NCBI RefSeq assembly: GCF_048892425.1
Contig: NZ_JBLZHU010000003.1
Coordinates: forward strand, 124,001 to 188,000
DNA length: 64,000 bases
Reading direction: 5' to 3'
From: Pacificispira sp002696645
GTDB lineage: Bacteria; Pseudomonadota; Alphaproteobacteria; UBA8366; Aestuariispiraceae
The notes below the pieces were generated by a model. The model ran no database searches. It saw nothing but the letters and a program-made list of their open reading frames with translations, and was not told the origin of the DNA. This document shows, one piece after another, positions 1 through 8,897 of this stretch (its first letter is position 1; each line of letters opens with the position of its first letter). The translations under genes and the position numbers were made by a program.

Positions 1-750
1 CCCTTCGCGCCAATAGGAGGAAATTTGCAGGATCGCCGGGCCGGACAGGCCACGATGCGTCAACAGCATTGCTTCGCGAAAGCTGCGATTGCCACACTGG
101 GCAATACAGTCCAAGGCAAGCCCGCTCAACGACTGCATCAGCGCCAGGTCCTGCGCCGCCACTGTCAGGGGGACCAGGCCAGGTCGCAAATTATGCAGCG
201 GCAATCCGAATTTCTGCGCAATATCATGGGCAAAACCGGTCGCCCCCATCTTGGGGATCGACAGGCCACCGGTTGCCAAAACCAGAGCGGGCGCTTTAAA
301 CGCACCGTGATGGGTCGAAACCGTAAAGCCATCAGAATGGCTAACATCTGTGACGCTATGGCTGGTCCTGATATCGACCCCGACGACCTGACATTCCGCC
401 AGCAACATCGCCACGACGGCGCGCGCAGAGCCATCGCAAAACAATTGCCCCAGGGTCTTTTCATGCCAGGCGATTTTGTGCTTTTCGATCAGGTCCAGAA
501 AATCAAACTGGGTATAACGCGCCAGGGCGGATTTGCAGAAATGCGGATTGCCAGACAGAAAGTTTTCCGCAGAACAGCCGATATTGGTGAAGTTGCAGCG
601 CCCGCCGCCTGAGATCAGAATTTTTTTCCCAACCTGATCGGCGTGATCCAACACCAGAACCCGCCGCCCCCGCGCACCCGCCGTCATGGCACACATCAGA
701 CCAGCCGCCCCAGCGCCGATGACAATCGTATCGAACTGCAGTGTCTGCAC
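1..750 (-). CDS. BaiN/HI0933-family NAD(P)/FAD-dependent oxidoreductase, N-terminal part (runs off the window)
   Basis: Reading back from a GTG at 750 there are 250 open codons to the window edge. A dinucleotide-binding motif (IGAGAAG) lies at residues 11-17, followed near residue 43 by GKKILISGGGRCNFTN, the signature of the HI0933/BaiN flavoprotein family. GLSGPAILQISSYW, typical of the middle of this family, is the last stretch seen. The family holds FAD and is soluble. Members are poorly characterised; one acts as a bile-acid reductase, but that role cannot be carried over here. An in-frame TAA three codons upstream of the GTG rules out a longer start, and GGTGG upstream may be the ribosome site. 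About 140 C-terminal residues should lie outside the window. Confidence 0.85.
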   Translation of the reverse strand, partial: MQTLQFDTIVIGAGAAGLMCAMTAGARGRRVLVLDHADQVGKKILISGGGRCNFTNIGCSAENFLSGNPHFCKSALARYTQFDFLDLIEKHKIAWHEKTLGQLFCDGSARAVVAMLLAECQVVGVDIRTSHSVTDVSHSDGFTVSTHHGAFKAPALVLATGGLSIPKMGATGFAHDIAQKFGLPLHNLRPGLVPLTVAAQDLALMQSLSGLALDCIAQCGNRSFREAMLLTHRGLSGPAILQISSYWREG

Positions 751-880
751 CAGGATTTACCACCAATTTTAGGAAGAATGGTTAAGGACAAAACCGATAA
801 ATTAAACGCGATACTGATCACCTGTATAACAAGGAACATGCCTGTAAAAGATTAAAATCTGGAGCAATATTTTATATATT

Positions 881-990
881 TTTTGCTATAAATTTAGCTT
901 AAGGGAATCATTTCCGCATTTTTATAGCGAAATCAATATTAAAATAGTATAATCTGCACCAAAATGTTATTTTATAGTAAAATCGCTATC
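881..990 (+). promoter_or_regulatory. Probable hipBA promoter/operator region with repeated half-sites
   Basis: The 250 bases before hipB are strongly AT-rich. Four copies of a TATAGC(G/A)AAA-like element are visible: reverse orientation at 881-890, forward at 923-933 (TATAGCGAAAT), forward at 974-983 (ATAGTAAAAT) and reverse at 979-990. The last two form an interrupted palindrome, ATAG at 974-977 facing CTAT at 986-989, ending 11 bases before the hipB start. HipB-type repressors bind several spaced palindromes in front of their own operon, so these are good operator candidates. Binding itself is inference. Confidence 0.5.
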
Positions 991-1000
991 AAGGCATACT

Positions 1001-1231
1001 ATGATTAAGAGTCCCGACCAAAGAATATCGACGCCGGCTGAAATGGGAACCGTGATCCATCGGCGGAGACGTGCGCTTAAACTCAGCCAAGCCACACTAT
1101 CCTCCATAAGCGGTGTAGCGCAACCGAACCTGTCTAACATCGAGCGGGGAAAGAGCTCGGCCACACTCGATACATATCTACGCCTGCTCACCGCCCTTGG
1201 CATCGACCTGTATGGAATTCCGCGATCATGA
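1001..1231 (+). CDS. hipB: HipB-like XRE-family antitoxin / autorepressor
   Basis: A 76-residue protein made almost entirely of an XRE helix-turn-helix domain (about residues 16-72). LSQATLSSISGVAQPNLSNIERG covers the two DNA-contact helices in the sense of the family; the visible key parts are LSQATL and NLSNIERG. It is the upstream partner of a HipA kinase and overlaps it by the ATGA at 1228-1231, the usual translational coupling for this toxin-antitoxin type. It should neutralise HipA by binding it and should repress the operon through the sites at 881-990. The start at 1001 directly follows the AT-rich operator region. It is more AT-rich than its neighbours. Confidence 0.85.
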   Translation: MIKSPDQRISTPAEMGTVIHRRRRALKLSQATLSSISGVAQPNLSNIERGKSSATLDTYLRLLTALGIDLYGIPRS

Positions 1232-2538
1232 AACTGGATGTCTGGCTTGAAGGCAAAATGACTCCCGTTGGGACGCTAGAAAGGCTGGCCGACAAGACGC
1301 TGCGATTCACGTATTCCAACGATGCGACCCTTCCAATTTCCGCATCAATGATCGTCAGACAAGCATCCTATAGCGATGCAGCCTGCGTCGCATACTTTGG
1401 GAACCTTCTGTTCGAAGGCCAGGCATTGGAACACGTTGTTGCAACTCATGGCCTTGATCGCGATGACATCGGAAGCCTTCTGTATCACCTTGGTACCGAT
1501 TGCGCTGGTGCAATATCAATTACGCCAGAAGGAACGGGACCGGGCAAATACCCAGGTCGATTCCCTCATGACTATGAAGAAATTGACCACAATCGGATGC
1601 GGACAATCATCACCTCGCTGCATCGGCATGGTCGGTTACCGGATGGCGAACGAGACCCATCCCCCGTGGCTGGCATCCAACCGAAGCTGGCGGTTGTCTA
1701 TCATGACCAGAAATTCTACCAACCCAAAATCGGCAGTAAGGCGCCAACAACGCATATCCTGAAAGTATCCCCAAGATCCGATCTGGCAATCGCAAAATAT
1801 GAGGCTGCCCTGTTGGGATTCGCTACAACAATTGACATCGTTTCTGCTGAAACCCAATTCCTGGAGTTTATAGGAGATGACGGCGAAGAAATTGGGGCTG
1901 TGTTGTCCACCAGGTTTGATAGACGTGTCGATGACAGCTGTATCTCCCGTCTGCATTGCGAAGACTTCTGCCAGGCGCTAGGCCTTTCCAAAGTTTTAAA
2001 ATATGAACGAAACGCCCAGCGCGACGATCTCCGTTTCTCAGCAAAAGCCATAGGACAGATCGCTTCTCAAACTGCCGTCCCAGCAAATTTTCAAATCGAT
2101 TTCTTTAAGCAGACATTGTTCAATCTTGCGGTCGGTAATACCGATAATCACGCAAAAAACGGAACCATTCTGTATCGTGGGAATTATGGAGTATTGGCAC
2201 CGCTTTATGACGTTGTCCCGATCACGATAAACCCGCACTTTACGCACCAACTTGCTTTCAGAATCGGTGATGCTAAATGGACCGAAGACGTCACAGTCGA
2301 TAACATCGAAAAATTCATGGGAGATATTGGTTTTCGACGAAAAAAGTTTGAAAAGAGATGGCTCGATATTCTGTCTCACATCGCGAAAGAAAGCGTGCCA
2401 TATTTTGCGGCACAGGGGGGAAAACCGCTCGCAGATGGAATTGCAGCACAATTGACCGTCCTTCAGGAAGCCCTCAAACTCAACTTGAACATTCCTGAGC
2501 GGGACTATTTTCCGAGACCAATTCGGGATCAAGGGTGA
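1228..2538 (+). CDS. hipA: HipA-family serine/threonine kinase toxin
   Basis: A 436-residue protein, full length for HipA (about 440). The N-terminal HipA-N1 part spans about 1-100. The kinase body shows VAGIQPK (147-153, nucleotide loop region), THILK (175-179, lysine 179), NTDNHAKN (304-311, catalytic Asp306) and LYDVVP (326-331, metal-binding Asp). Characterised HipA toxins phosphorylate glutamyl-tRNA synthetase, other aminoacyl-tRNA synthetases or other targets and cause growth arrest; the target here is unknown. The position matching the autophosphorylated Ser150 of E. coli HipA (S-VAG) appears to be Pro146, with Ser145 next to it. The composition is more AT-rich than the surroundings, suggesting acquisition, and a tRNA gene follows 175 bases downstream. 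Confidence 0.9.
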   Translation: MKLDVWLEGKMTPVGTLERLADKTLRFTYSNDATLPISASMIVRQASYSDAACVAYFGNLLFEGQALEHVVATHGLDRDDIGSLLYHLGTDCAGAISITPEGTGPGKYPGRFPHDYEEIDHNRMRTIITSLHRHGRLPDGERDPSPVAGIQPKLAVVYHDQKFYQPKIGSKAPTTHILKVSPRSDLAIAKYEAALLGFATTIDIVSAETQFLEFIGDDGEEIGAVLSTRFDRRVDDSCISRLHCEDFCQALGLSKVLKYERNAQRDDLRFSAKAIGQIASQTAVPANFQIDFFKQTLFNLAVGNTDNHAKNGTILYRGNYGVLAPLYDVVPITINPHFTHQLAFRIGDAKWTEDVTVDNIEKFMGDIGFRRKKFEKRWLDILSHIAKESVPYFAAQGGKPLADGIAAQLTVLQEALKLNLNIPERDYFPRPIRDQG

Positions 2539-2713
2539 CATATCGAATTGTTAGATAAGGCGGTGTCCGAAAAGGACTGCGGTTTCGCAGAACGCGATTT
2601 TCTAGCCACCAACAATATCAGATTCCAGCAAGACACTGGTGAAGGTTCGAGATGAAACATACAGTCGCCAGCAACGCGACCGGATTAACCGGCCGCAGCG
2701 CGCGACGAAGGAA

Positions 2714-2789
2714 TGGTGGGCCATGTAAGATTCGAACTTACGACCTGCCGATTAAGAGTCGGATGCTCTACCAACTGAGCTAATGGCCC
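2714..2789 (-). tRNA. tRNA-Lys (CTT anticodon)
   Basis: The complement folds as a complete 76-nt tRNA with encoded CCA. The acceptor arm is GGGCCAT (2789-2783) pairing with ATGGCCC (2724-2718), the D arm is GCTC/GAGC, the anticodon loop CTCTTAA carries CTT, and the T arm is GTAAG-TTCGAAT-CTTAC. The discriminator is A and CCA is at 2716-2714. Its 3' end faces the hipBA locus, the orientation in which tRNA genes are often used as integration sites. No duplicate of the tRNA 3' end was found in the region 750-1000. Confidence 0.95.
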
Positions 2790-2858
2790 GTACCGATTTT
2801 GTCGAACGGTGGCGCGGTATAGCGTCTGTGGACGGGCTTGTCGAGACCGAAGATGACC

Positions 2859-4016
2859 TTAAAGGCCATTGCTTTCGCCCTGTCGACCAATACGAAGGTC
2901 GCGATGGACATAGACATTCATAATCAACGCGAATCCGAACATCACCGCCAGCAGGGCAGACCCGCCATAACTGACCAGGGGAAGGGGCAAGCCGACCACG
3001 GGAATAACGCCCATCACCATGGCGATGTTAATGAAGACATAGAAAGAAAATGTCACGATACAGCCCATGGCCAGCAAACGGCCAAACTGGTTACGGGACC
3101 GCAAGGCGATGCCAAAGCCATATACCATCAAAACCAGATACAGCGACATCAGCGCCAGGCACCCGATCAGGCCGAATTCTTCCGCAAGCATCGTGAATAT
3201 GAAGTCAGTCTGTTTCTCTGGCAGGAAATTCAAATGACTTTGAGACCCTTTGGTAAAGCCGCGCCCGACAATGCCCCCCGCCCCCATCGCAATTTTAGAC
3301 TGCAGGATATGATACCCACTGCCCAGCGGATCAGATTCAGGGTTCAGCAACACCAGGACACGGCGTTTCTGATAGGGGTGCATCATGCTCCAAATCAAAG
3401 GACTGGCCGCCAGACCGGCAATCCCGACAACGGCGAATTTCCACCAGCGAACCCCTGCCAGCAGGAACATCACCACACCGCCGCCGCATAAAACAATGGC
3501 AGTTCCCAAATCAGGCTGGCGCAACACCAACAATGTCGGGGCGGCGATAAACAGGGCGGGAACGATCAAAACGCTGAAACGACCGACATCCTCGTAGGAC
3601 AATTTATGAAAGTAGCGGGCAAGTGCCAGCACCAGCGTGAATTTCATTAATTCTGATGGCTGGAATGTGCCGATAAAGGGGATCGCGATCCATCGCGTAG
3701 CGCCGCCCCCGACAGCGCCCTTGATTTCCACGATAACCAACAGCAGAAAACTAAGCATATAAATAAGATAGGCATAACGCATGATGATGCGGATATCGAC
3801 CAGGGCCAGCACCAGCATCCCGACAGAAAACGCCAGATACTTTGTCAATTGACTATGTGCCCAGGGGTCCCAGGACCCATTGGCCGCCGAATATTGCATC
3901 GCCAGCCCAACCCCGACACACAGGCCAATCAAAAGAAACATGATCCAATTGATCTGCCAGATCTTTTGACCCAGGGTCATTTCCGGTTGGCGCAACTCTC
4001 CATGGCGAATCGCCAT
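2859..4016 (-). CDS. rodA: RodA, peptidoglycan glycosyltransferase of the elongasome
   Basis: A 385-residue integral membrane protein of the SEDS (FtsW/RodA/SpoVE) family with about ten hydrophobic segments. Family signatures visible are the region around FIGTFQPSELMKF, RQPDLGTAIV, the long loop with GSGYHILQSKIAMG, and the C-terminal GLPLPLVSYGGSAL. RodA polymerises lipid II into glycan strands together with PBP2 during side-wall growth. Its ATG overlaps the mrdA stop by one base (TGATG at 4018-4014), so the two partners are translationally coupled. It is the last gene of the mreBCD-mrdA-rodA operon. Confidence 0.97.
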   Translation of the reverse strand: MAIRHGELRQPEMTLGQKIWQINWIMFLLIGLCVGVGLAMQYSAANGSWDPWAHSQLTKYLAFSVGMLVLALVDIRIIMRYAYLIYMLSFLLLVIVEIKGAVGGGATRWIAIPFIGTFQPSELMKFTLVLALARYFHKLSYEDVGRFSVLIVPALFIAAPTLLVLRQPDLGTAIVLCGGGVVMFLLAGVRWWKFAVVGIAGLAASPLIWSMMHPYQKRRVLVLLNPESDPLGSGYHILQSKIAMGAGGIVGRGFTKGSQSHLNFLPEKQTDFIFTMLAEEFGLIGCLALMSLYLVLMVYGFGIALRSRNQFGRLLAMGCIVTFSFYVFINIAMVMGVIPVVGLPLPLVSYGGSALLAVMFGFALIMNVYVHRDLRIGRQGESNGL

Positions 4017-6007
4017 CAGCCTGCCCCCTCGGATCCGGTTTCATTGGTTTTGGCGTCCGCCGTTGCAAATCCCTGCAGGCGCAGAACCTCTTCTAAAACA
4101 TCGCGCGCGACAGGCGCAGCGGCACGTGATCCCCCCTCTGCATGTTCAACGACAACCGATACGGCATATCGGGGATTGTGAACCGGTGCAAAACCGACAA
4201 ACAGAGCATGATCCCGCAAGCGCCAGGCAATATCATCGCCGGACCGAATGCCGGCATCGCGCTCCGCCTGGGAAATTCGACGAACCTGACTGGTTCCCGT
4301 TTTGCCGCCCATCGTCAAGTCGGCAAAGCGAAGGGCTGATTTTCGTGCCGTCCCATGAACCCCATTGACCACCGCATCCATACCGCGAAGAACGATTTCC
4401 AAATGATCCGGATGAAATCCGGTATCTTGAAAATCTGGGCGGGTGGCATCCGGCGGCGGGTTAATGGACCCGGCAGCTTCCGTTGCAGCCGCCAGCTTCT
4501 GTTCCGGCGACATCTCTTTGGAGGGGATATTTTGGGCATCATCCGACAGGGGTTTCCCATCCAGACCAAACCCTGGCACAGGAAAGGTCATACGCGGACG
4601 CACGGCCTTGCCGCCATTCACAATACGCGCCGTCATGACTGCTAGTTGCAGGGGAGTCGTTAACACGAAGCCCTGACCAATACCGACGACCAGTGTCTCC
4701 CCCATATGCCAGGGCTGTCCGCGTTCTTCACGTTTCCACTTGCGGGTTGGAATCAGTCCTGATCGTTCGCCCAGCAGCTCAATTTCAGTAGGAATGCCCA
4801 GCCCCAATCGGGCACAGACCTCTGCAATCCGGTCCACACCAACCCGTCTTGCGACATCATAGAACCAAACGTCACAGGATTGTTCCAGGGCCGAAACCAT
4901 GTCCATGGAGCCATGGCCATAATGCTTCCAGCAATGGAACCGGCGATCCCCCAGTTCCATAAAACCGGGGCAATAAACGGAATGATCAGCAGCAATACCA
5001 TTTTCCAGTGCCGCTAGGGCCACGGCGACCTTAAACGTGGAACCAGGTGAATACTGCCCGGCAATCGCCTTATTGGTCAGGGGACCATAGGGATTCTTCA
5101 CCAGTTTCTGCCATTCGGTGGCTCCGATCCCTTCACTGAATGCGTTAGGATCGTATGACGGCACGGAAACCAATGCCAGGACATCGCCATTATGCACATC
5201 CATCACAACGACGGAGGCCGCCTTTTCATCCTTCAGACGATTTGCGGTGAATTCCTGTAACCGCATATCCAGTGTCAGGCGAATTTCACGGCCGGGTTGA
5301 CCTTCCTGGCGGTCGATTTCCCGGATCACACGTCCCAGCGCATTCACCTCAACCTTGCTGGTGCCAGACGTTCCGCGCAAAGCAAGGTCATAATGCTTCT
5401 CAATGCCATTCTTCCCGACACGGAAGCCTGGCAATTCCAGCAAAGGGTCGCCGGTTAAGTCCTTTTCCGATACAGCCGCCACATAGCCCACGACATGCGC
5501 CATATTCTCCCCATAGGGATAGTGTCGGATCTGTCCGACATCAATACTGACCCCGGGAAGGTCGGGTTGATTGACCCCGATCCGGCTGACATCTCTCCAA
5601 CTGAGATTCTCTGCAACAGTGATTGGAACGAAGGCCAGGCGGCTTTGCGCCTCTTTCAGCACCCGCGCGATGGTATGGTCCTTTAAGTCAATCAGCGTTG
5701 CCAGCTTGTTAAGCACCGCCTCTATGCCGCCAGCCGCCTGAGCCTGTTCCCGGACCAACACGACACGATAGTTCTGAACATTGATCGCCAGGTAGTCACC
5801 AGCACGATCCACGATAAACCCTCTGGGCGGTCCAATCAGGCGAAAATTGATGCGGTTCTCTTCCGCCAGCATGGCATAGCGTTCACTCTCCAGCACTTGA
5901 AGGTAATAGAGACGCGCACCAAGCCCGCCCATGACCAGGGTCTGTCCGCCCATAAACAGGGCGGCCCGGCGGGTAAATACTTTGGCCTTGGTCTTATCCG
6001 GATTCAT
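4016..6007 (-). CDS. mrdA: Penicillin-binding protein 2 (peptidoglycan D,D-transpeptidase)
   Basis: A 663-residue class B PBP. One N-terminal membrane anchor lies at about residues 14-38, followed by the non-penicillin-binding pedestal and the transpeptidase domain. The active-site motifs are intact: SxxK as S323-T-F-K326, SxD as SCD at 377-379 and KTG at 569-571. It cross-links peptidoglycan in the periplasm as RodA's partner. It is about 30 residues longer than the E. coli protein; much of the extra length is a hydrophilic, Pro/Asp-rich stretch at about 478-530 just before the KTG region. It starts 13 bases after mreD. Confidence 0.96.
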   Translation of the reverse strand: MNPDKTKAKVFTRRAALFMGGQTLVMGGLGARLYYLQVLESERYAMLAEENRINFRLIGPPRGFIVDRAGDYLAINVQNYRVVLVREQAQAAGGIEAVLNKLATLIDLKDHTIARVLKEAQSRLAFVPITVAENLSWRDVSRIGVNQPDLPGVSIDVGQIRHYPYGENMAHVVGYVAAVSEKDLTGDPLLELPGFRVGKNGIEKHYDLALRGTSGTSKVEVNALGRVIREIDRQEGQPGREIRLTLDMRLQEFTANRLKDEKAASVVVMDVHNGDVLALVSVPSYDPNAFSEGIGATEWQKLVKNPYGPLTNKAIAGQYSPGSTFKVAVALAALENGIAADHSVYCPGFMELGDRRFHCWKHYGHGSMDMVSALEQSCDVWFYDVARRVGVDRIAEVCARLGLGIPTEIELLGERSGLIPTRKWKREERGQPWHMGETLVVGIGQGFVLTTPLQLAVMTARIVNGGKAVRPRMTFPVPGFGLDGKPLSDDAQNIPSKEMSPEQKLAAATEAAGSINPPPDATRPDFQDTGFHPDHLEIVLRGMDAVVNGVHGTARKSALRFADLTMGGKTGTSQVRRISQAERDAGIRSGDDIAWRLRDHALFVGFAPVHNPRYAVSVVVEHAEGGSRAAAPVARDVLEEVLRLQGFATADAKTNETGSEGAG

Positions 6008-6020
6008 TGTGTGCTAGATC

Positions 6021-6545
6021 CTATGCATCCGAGTCTCGTGCAGGCACCGCTTTATGGGCTTGTGATAACAAGGCAGCCAGTGGTGGATACAACATAATCG
6101 TTAACAGCAAACCAAAGGTCGCCCCCAGTGGATCAATGAACTGACCGGCCAACATGACATGGATCATCCATGTCACCATTGCGCCGCCAAATGCGATCAG
6201 CATAAAGCCCCACCATACGACACCAAAACTCTTGCCATGAAAGAAACGGCGTTGAGATACAACGACCAGATAGGTCAACAACAGGATAAAGGACGTGATG
6301 CCAATTGGCGCCCCGGTTAACATATCCTGCAGGGCGCCCAGCAACAGGATGTAAAACGTGTTCAACAGGTCCGGTCGATAAATCGTCCAATAGTAAACCG
6401 CGATCAAAGATAAAGCCGGGGCGATAAGGGGTAACATCGGCAAACGGGTCGGCACCGCGCTGACGACAACGATGACCAATGTGCACAGCAGGGGCAGCAA
6501 GCCGCGCGCAAAGTGATCCATTTTGTTAAAAAGTCCGGTTCTCAT
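6021..6545 (-). CDS. mreD: MreD, rod-shape determining membrane protein
   Basis: A 174-residue protein with about five hydrophobic helices, matching the size and position of MreD between mreC and mrdA. LLLGALQDMLTGAPIG is the recognisable conserved part. MreD sits in the inner membrane and with MreC links cytoplasmic MreB filaments to the RodA/PBP2 synthase. MreD sequences are poorly conserved, so position in the operon carries much of the assignment. A palindromic repeat occupies the gap on its upstream side. Confidence 0.9.
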   Translation of the reverse strand: MRTGLFNKMDHFARGLLPLLCTLVIVVVSAVPTRLPMLPLIAPALSLIAVYYWTIYRPDLLNTFYILLLGALQDMLTGAPIGITSFILLLTYLVVVSQRRFFHGKSFGVVWWGFMLIAFGGAMVTWMIHVMLAGQFIDPLGATFGLLLTIMLYPPLAALLSQAHKAVPARDSDA

Positions 6546-6605
6546 CGCCGTCCCATTCGTGATCCGGCGCCTGTGCCGTTCACCGATGCACTTTGGTCAG
6601 ATTCT

Positions 6606-6647
6606 TAGAGCATCATGCGCTCGCATGAGCTCATACATGATGCTCTA
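6606..6647. repeat. 42-nt palindromic dispersed element, copy 1
   Basis: Perfect 12-base arms TAGAGCATCATG (6606-6617) and CATGATGCTCTA (6636-6647) enclose an inner small palindrome, GCTC-GCAT-GAGC (6619-6630). It lies between mreC and mreD inside the operon, so it is transcribed as a hairpin. A decayed copy with the same loop is present at 49795-49836, which marks this as a dispersed repeat rather than a local regulatory stem. No T-run follows, so it is not an intrinsic terminator. Confidence 0.75.
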
Positions 6648-6666
6648 GCCCAATGCAGAAATCGTC

Positions 6667-7551
6667 TTAGTCACTTTGTGACGTTTGGCCAGACCTGATC
6701 ATGCCGTCCCCTAAAATGCCATCCAGCCCGAATTCCATCAACCGGACCAGCTCCGGGCGCTCAGACGTGGCATAAGGCATGACCCGAACGCCATTCTCAT
6801 CCACGCTTGAAATAACGCCAACCGGCAGGCCCGGCGGAAAGGCCGCTGCATCACCCGACGTCACAACCCGTTGGCCCAGTTTCAATTCAGAATTGGCGGC
6901 CCCGTAAATCAATCGTGGAACGGCCGTGTTATCCCCGGCCAGAATTGCCCGCGCACGCGAACTTTCGATGACAACAGGAATGCGGCTATTCAAATCCGTG
7001 ATCAACAGAACCCGCGAAGAGCGGCGACCAACTTCTGCGACGCGCCCGATCAGCCCGGCACCGGTCACGGCAACCTGTCCCTTTCGAACGCCATCCTGAG
7101 ACCCGACATTCAACAACAGGGCCCGAACGAATATTCCCCCTGTACCGATGACGCGACCGGTTACAAATCGTTCTACATCCTGGCGCTGAAATGCCAGAAG
7201 GTCACGCATCTGGGTATTTTCAATTTCAAGATTTCGGGCAACGGCCTGCCATTGCTGCAGGCGCGCAACCTCTTGGCGCAGACGCGCATTGTCCTGATAC
7301 ATATTGGCAAATGCATCAATGCGATCAACCAAGAGATTGGCAGCATCGATCGGGCGCGCCAGGGTATCTAGGATTGGGGCAGCAACATCGGTGACCTGCG
7401 TGCGCGCCCGTTCAAATGCAGCAGGATCGGTTCGCCCAATGATCATCAAGGCGACGGCCGACCCCAGGAACAAGAGAAACAGAATCCTTTGCGCTGCCGT
7501 ACGAAGCGGCTGCGCCGTTCTGATTTCCGGCCCTTTCGCGCGTTTCGCCAA
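6667..7551 (-). CDS. mreC: MreC, rod-shape determining protein
   Basis: A 294-residue protein with a short cytoplasmic basic N-terminus, one membrane segment (about residues 22-40), a coiled-coil stretch (about 75-120, rich in Gln, Arg, Leu and Glu) and the two beta-barrel domains of MreC, with GLIGRVAEVGRRSSRVLLITD in the usual place. MreC is periplasmic and activates PBP2/RodA. It follows mreB by about 75 bases and precedes mreD by 121 bases. Length and order are typical. Confidence 0.95.
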   Translation of the reverse strand: MAKRAKGPEIRTAQPLRTAAQRILFLLFLGSAVALMIIGRTDPAAFERARTQVTDVAAPILDTLARPIDAANLLVDRIDAFANMYQDNARLRQEVARLQQWQAVARNLEIENTQMRDLLAFQRQDVERFVTGRVIGTGGIFVRALLLNVGSQDGVRKGQVAVTGAGLIGRVAEVGRRSSRVLLITDLNSRIPVVIESSRARAILAGDNTAVPRLIYGAANSELKLGQRVVTSGDAAAFPPGLPVGVISSVDENGVRVMPYATSERPELVRLMEFGLDGILGDGMIRSGQTSQSD

Positions 7552-7625
7552 GGTGGCCCCCGCCCTTTCAGATTCTATAAAACCAAACGACTCGCCAGAG
7601 AGTCGACCTTTTGAAAGGCAACCAG

Positions 7626-8669
7626 TTAATTATACATACTAATCAAGACGTTCTTCAAGGTTCGCATCTCTTCCAGACACCGTCCCGTCCCCAAAGCGAC
7701 GCAGCTTAATGCTTCGTCAGCGATCGAAACAGGAAGACCCGTGGCATGACGCAGAACATAGTCCAGGTTGCGCAGCATCCCGCCGCCGCCAGTCAGAACA
7801 ATCCCTTTATCGACAATATCAGCAGCCAGTTCCGGCGGCGTCTGTTCCAATGCGACTTTCACCGCCTCGATGATCGCGCCAACCGGTTCAGCCAGGCTTT
7901 CAGCAATTTGGCGTTCTGAGATGTTCAATTCCTTTGGCACACCATTCATCAGGTCGCGCCCTTTGATCTCCATCATTTCGCCATCGCCCTCTTCCGGCGG
8001 ACAGGCCGAGCCGATCTTCTTCTTGATGCGCTCTGCAGAACCTTCCCCGACCAGCAGGTTATGATTGCGGCGAATATAGGCGATAATCGCCTCATCCATC
8101 TTGTCACCACCGACACGCACGGATCGGGAATATACGATCCCGCCCAGGGACAGAACCGCGACTTCCGTCGTGCCCCCGCCGATATCAACGACCATGGAGC
8201 CCGTTGGCTCGGTTACCGGCAGATTGGCCCCAATTGCTGCTGCCATAGGTTCTTCGATCAGGAAAACGCGGCGTGCGCCGGCGCTTTCTGCAGATTCCTG
8301 AATGGCGCGGCGCTCGACCGCGGTGGATCCGGACGGAACACAGACAATGACCTGCGGGCTGGCAAAGCTGCGGCGGTTATGGACCTTGCGAATGAAATGC
8401 TTGATCATTTCTTCGGCGACTTCGAAGTCGGCGATCACACCATCGCGCAATGGGCGAATGGCCTGGATGTTTCCAGGGGTTCGGCCCAGCATCATCTTCG
8501 CCTCGTCCCCAACAGCCAAGACCTGCTTTTTGCCCTTCACATCTGCGATTGCAACCACGGACGGTTCATTCAGGACAATACCGCGCCCTTTCACGTAGAC
8601 AAGAGTATTGGCCGTGCCGAGGTCGATTGCCATATCGGCGGACAGAAAACCAAGTAACCGAGAAAACAT
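7626..8669 (-). CDS. mreB: MreB, actin-like rod-shape protein
   Basis: A 347-residue actin-fold ATPase, standard length. It has DLGTANTLVYVKGRGIVL near the start (phosphate 1), DIGGGTTEVAVLSLGG in the middle (phosphate 2) and VLTGGGGMLRNLD near residue 290 (adenosine motif). MreB filaments on the inner face of the membrane guide the MreCD-PBP2-RodA machine encoded by the next four genes. It is first in the operon. The leader holds a small hairpin, GATCCT (8700-8705) facing AGGATC (8713-8718), of unknown meaning. Confidence 0.98.
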   Translation of the reverse strand: MFSRLLGFLSADMAIDLGTANTLVYVKGRGIVLNEPSVVAIADVKGKKQVLAVGDEAKMMLGRTPGNIQAIRPLRDGVIADFEVAEEMIKHFIRKVHNRRSFASPQVIVCVPSGSTAVERRAIQESAESAGARRVFLIEEPMAAAIGANLPVTEPTGSMVVDIGGGTTEVAVLSLGGIVYSRSVRVGGDKMDEAIIAYIRRNHNLLVGEGSAERIKKKIGSACPPEEGDGEMMEIKGRDLMNGVPKELNISERQIAESLAEPVGAIIEAVKVALEQTPPELAADIVDKGIVLTGGGGMLRNLDYVLRHATGLPVSIADEALSCVALGTGRCLEEMRTLKNVLISMYN

Positions 8670-8897
8670 AGTGGGTGCCTTTAGCCTCTAACGCTGTGTG
8701 ATCCTATTTATCAGGATCTGACAGTGGGATTGTTTCATGCTCTGGTTAAGGGATCTGATGTGGTTTATAAAATTGGACCGCCTATTCCAAGCTAGGTCTT
8801 CTGGATGTACGCTGATTCATGCGACGCGGCAATTCTTTTCTCCGCAGAAAATCAGGCAAAAGTAAGGCATTTAACCAGATTGAAACCGTTGCTGTTG

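Noticed and set aside
750..1000. A duplicated tRNA-Lys 3' end (attachment site) on the far side of hipBA
   Set aside because: I searched this stretch for the T-arm/acceptor sequence and found no copy, and no integrase gene is present.
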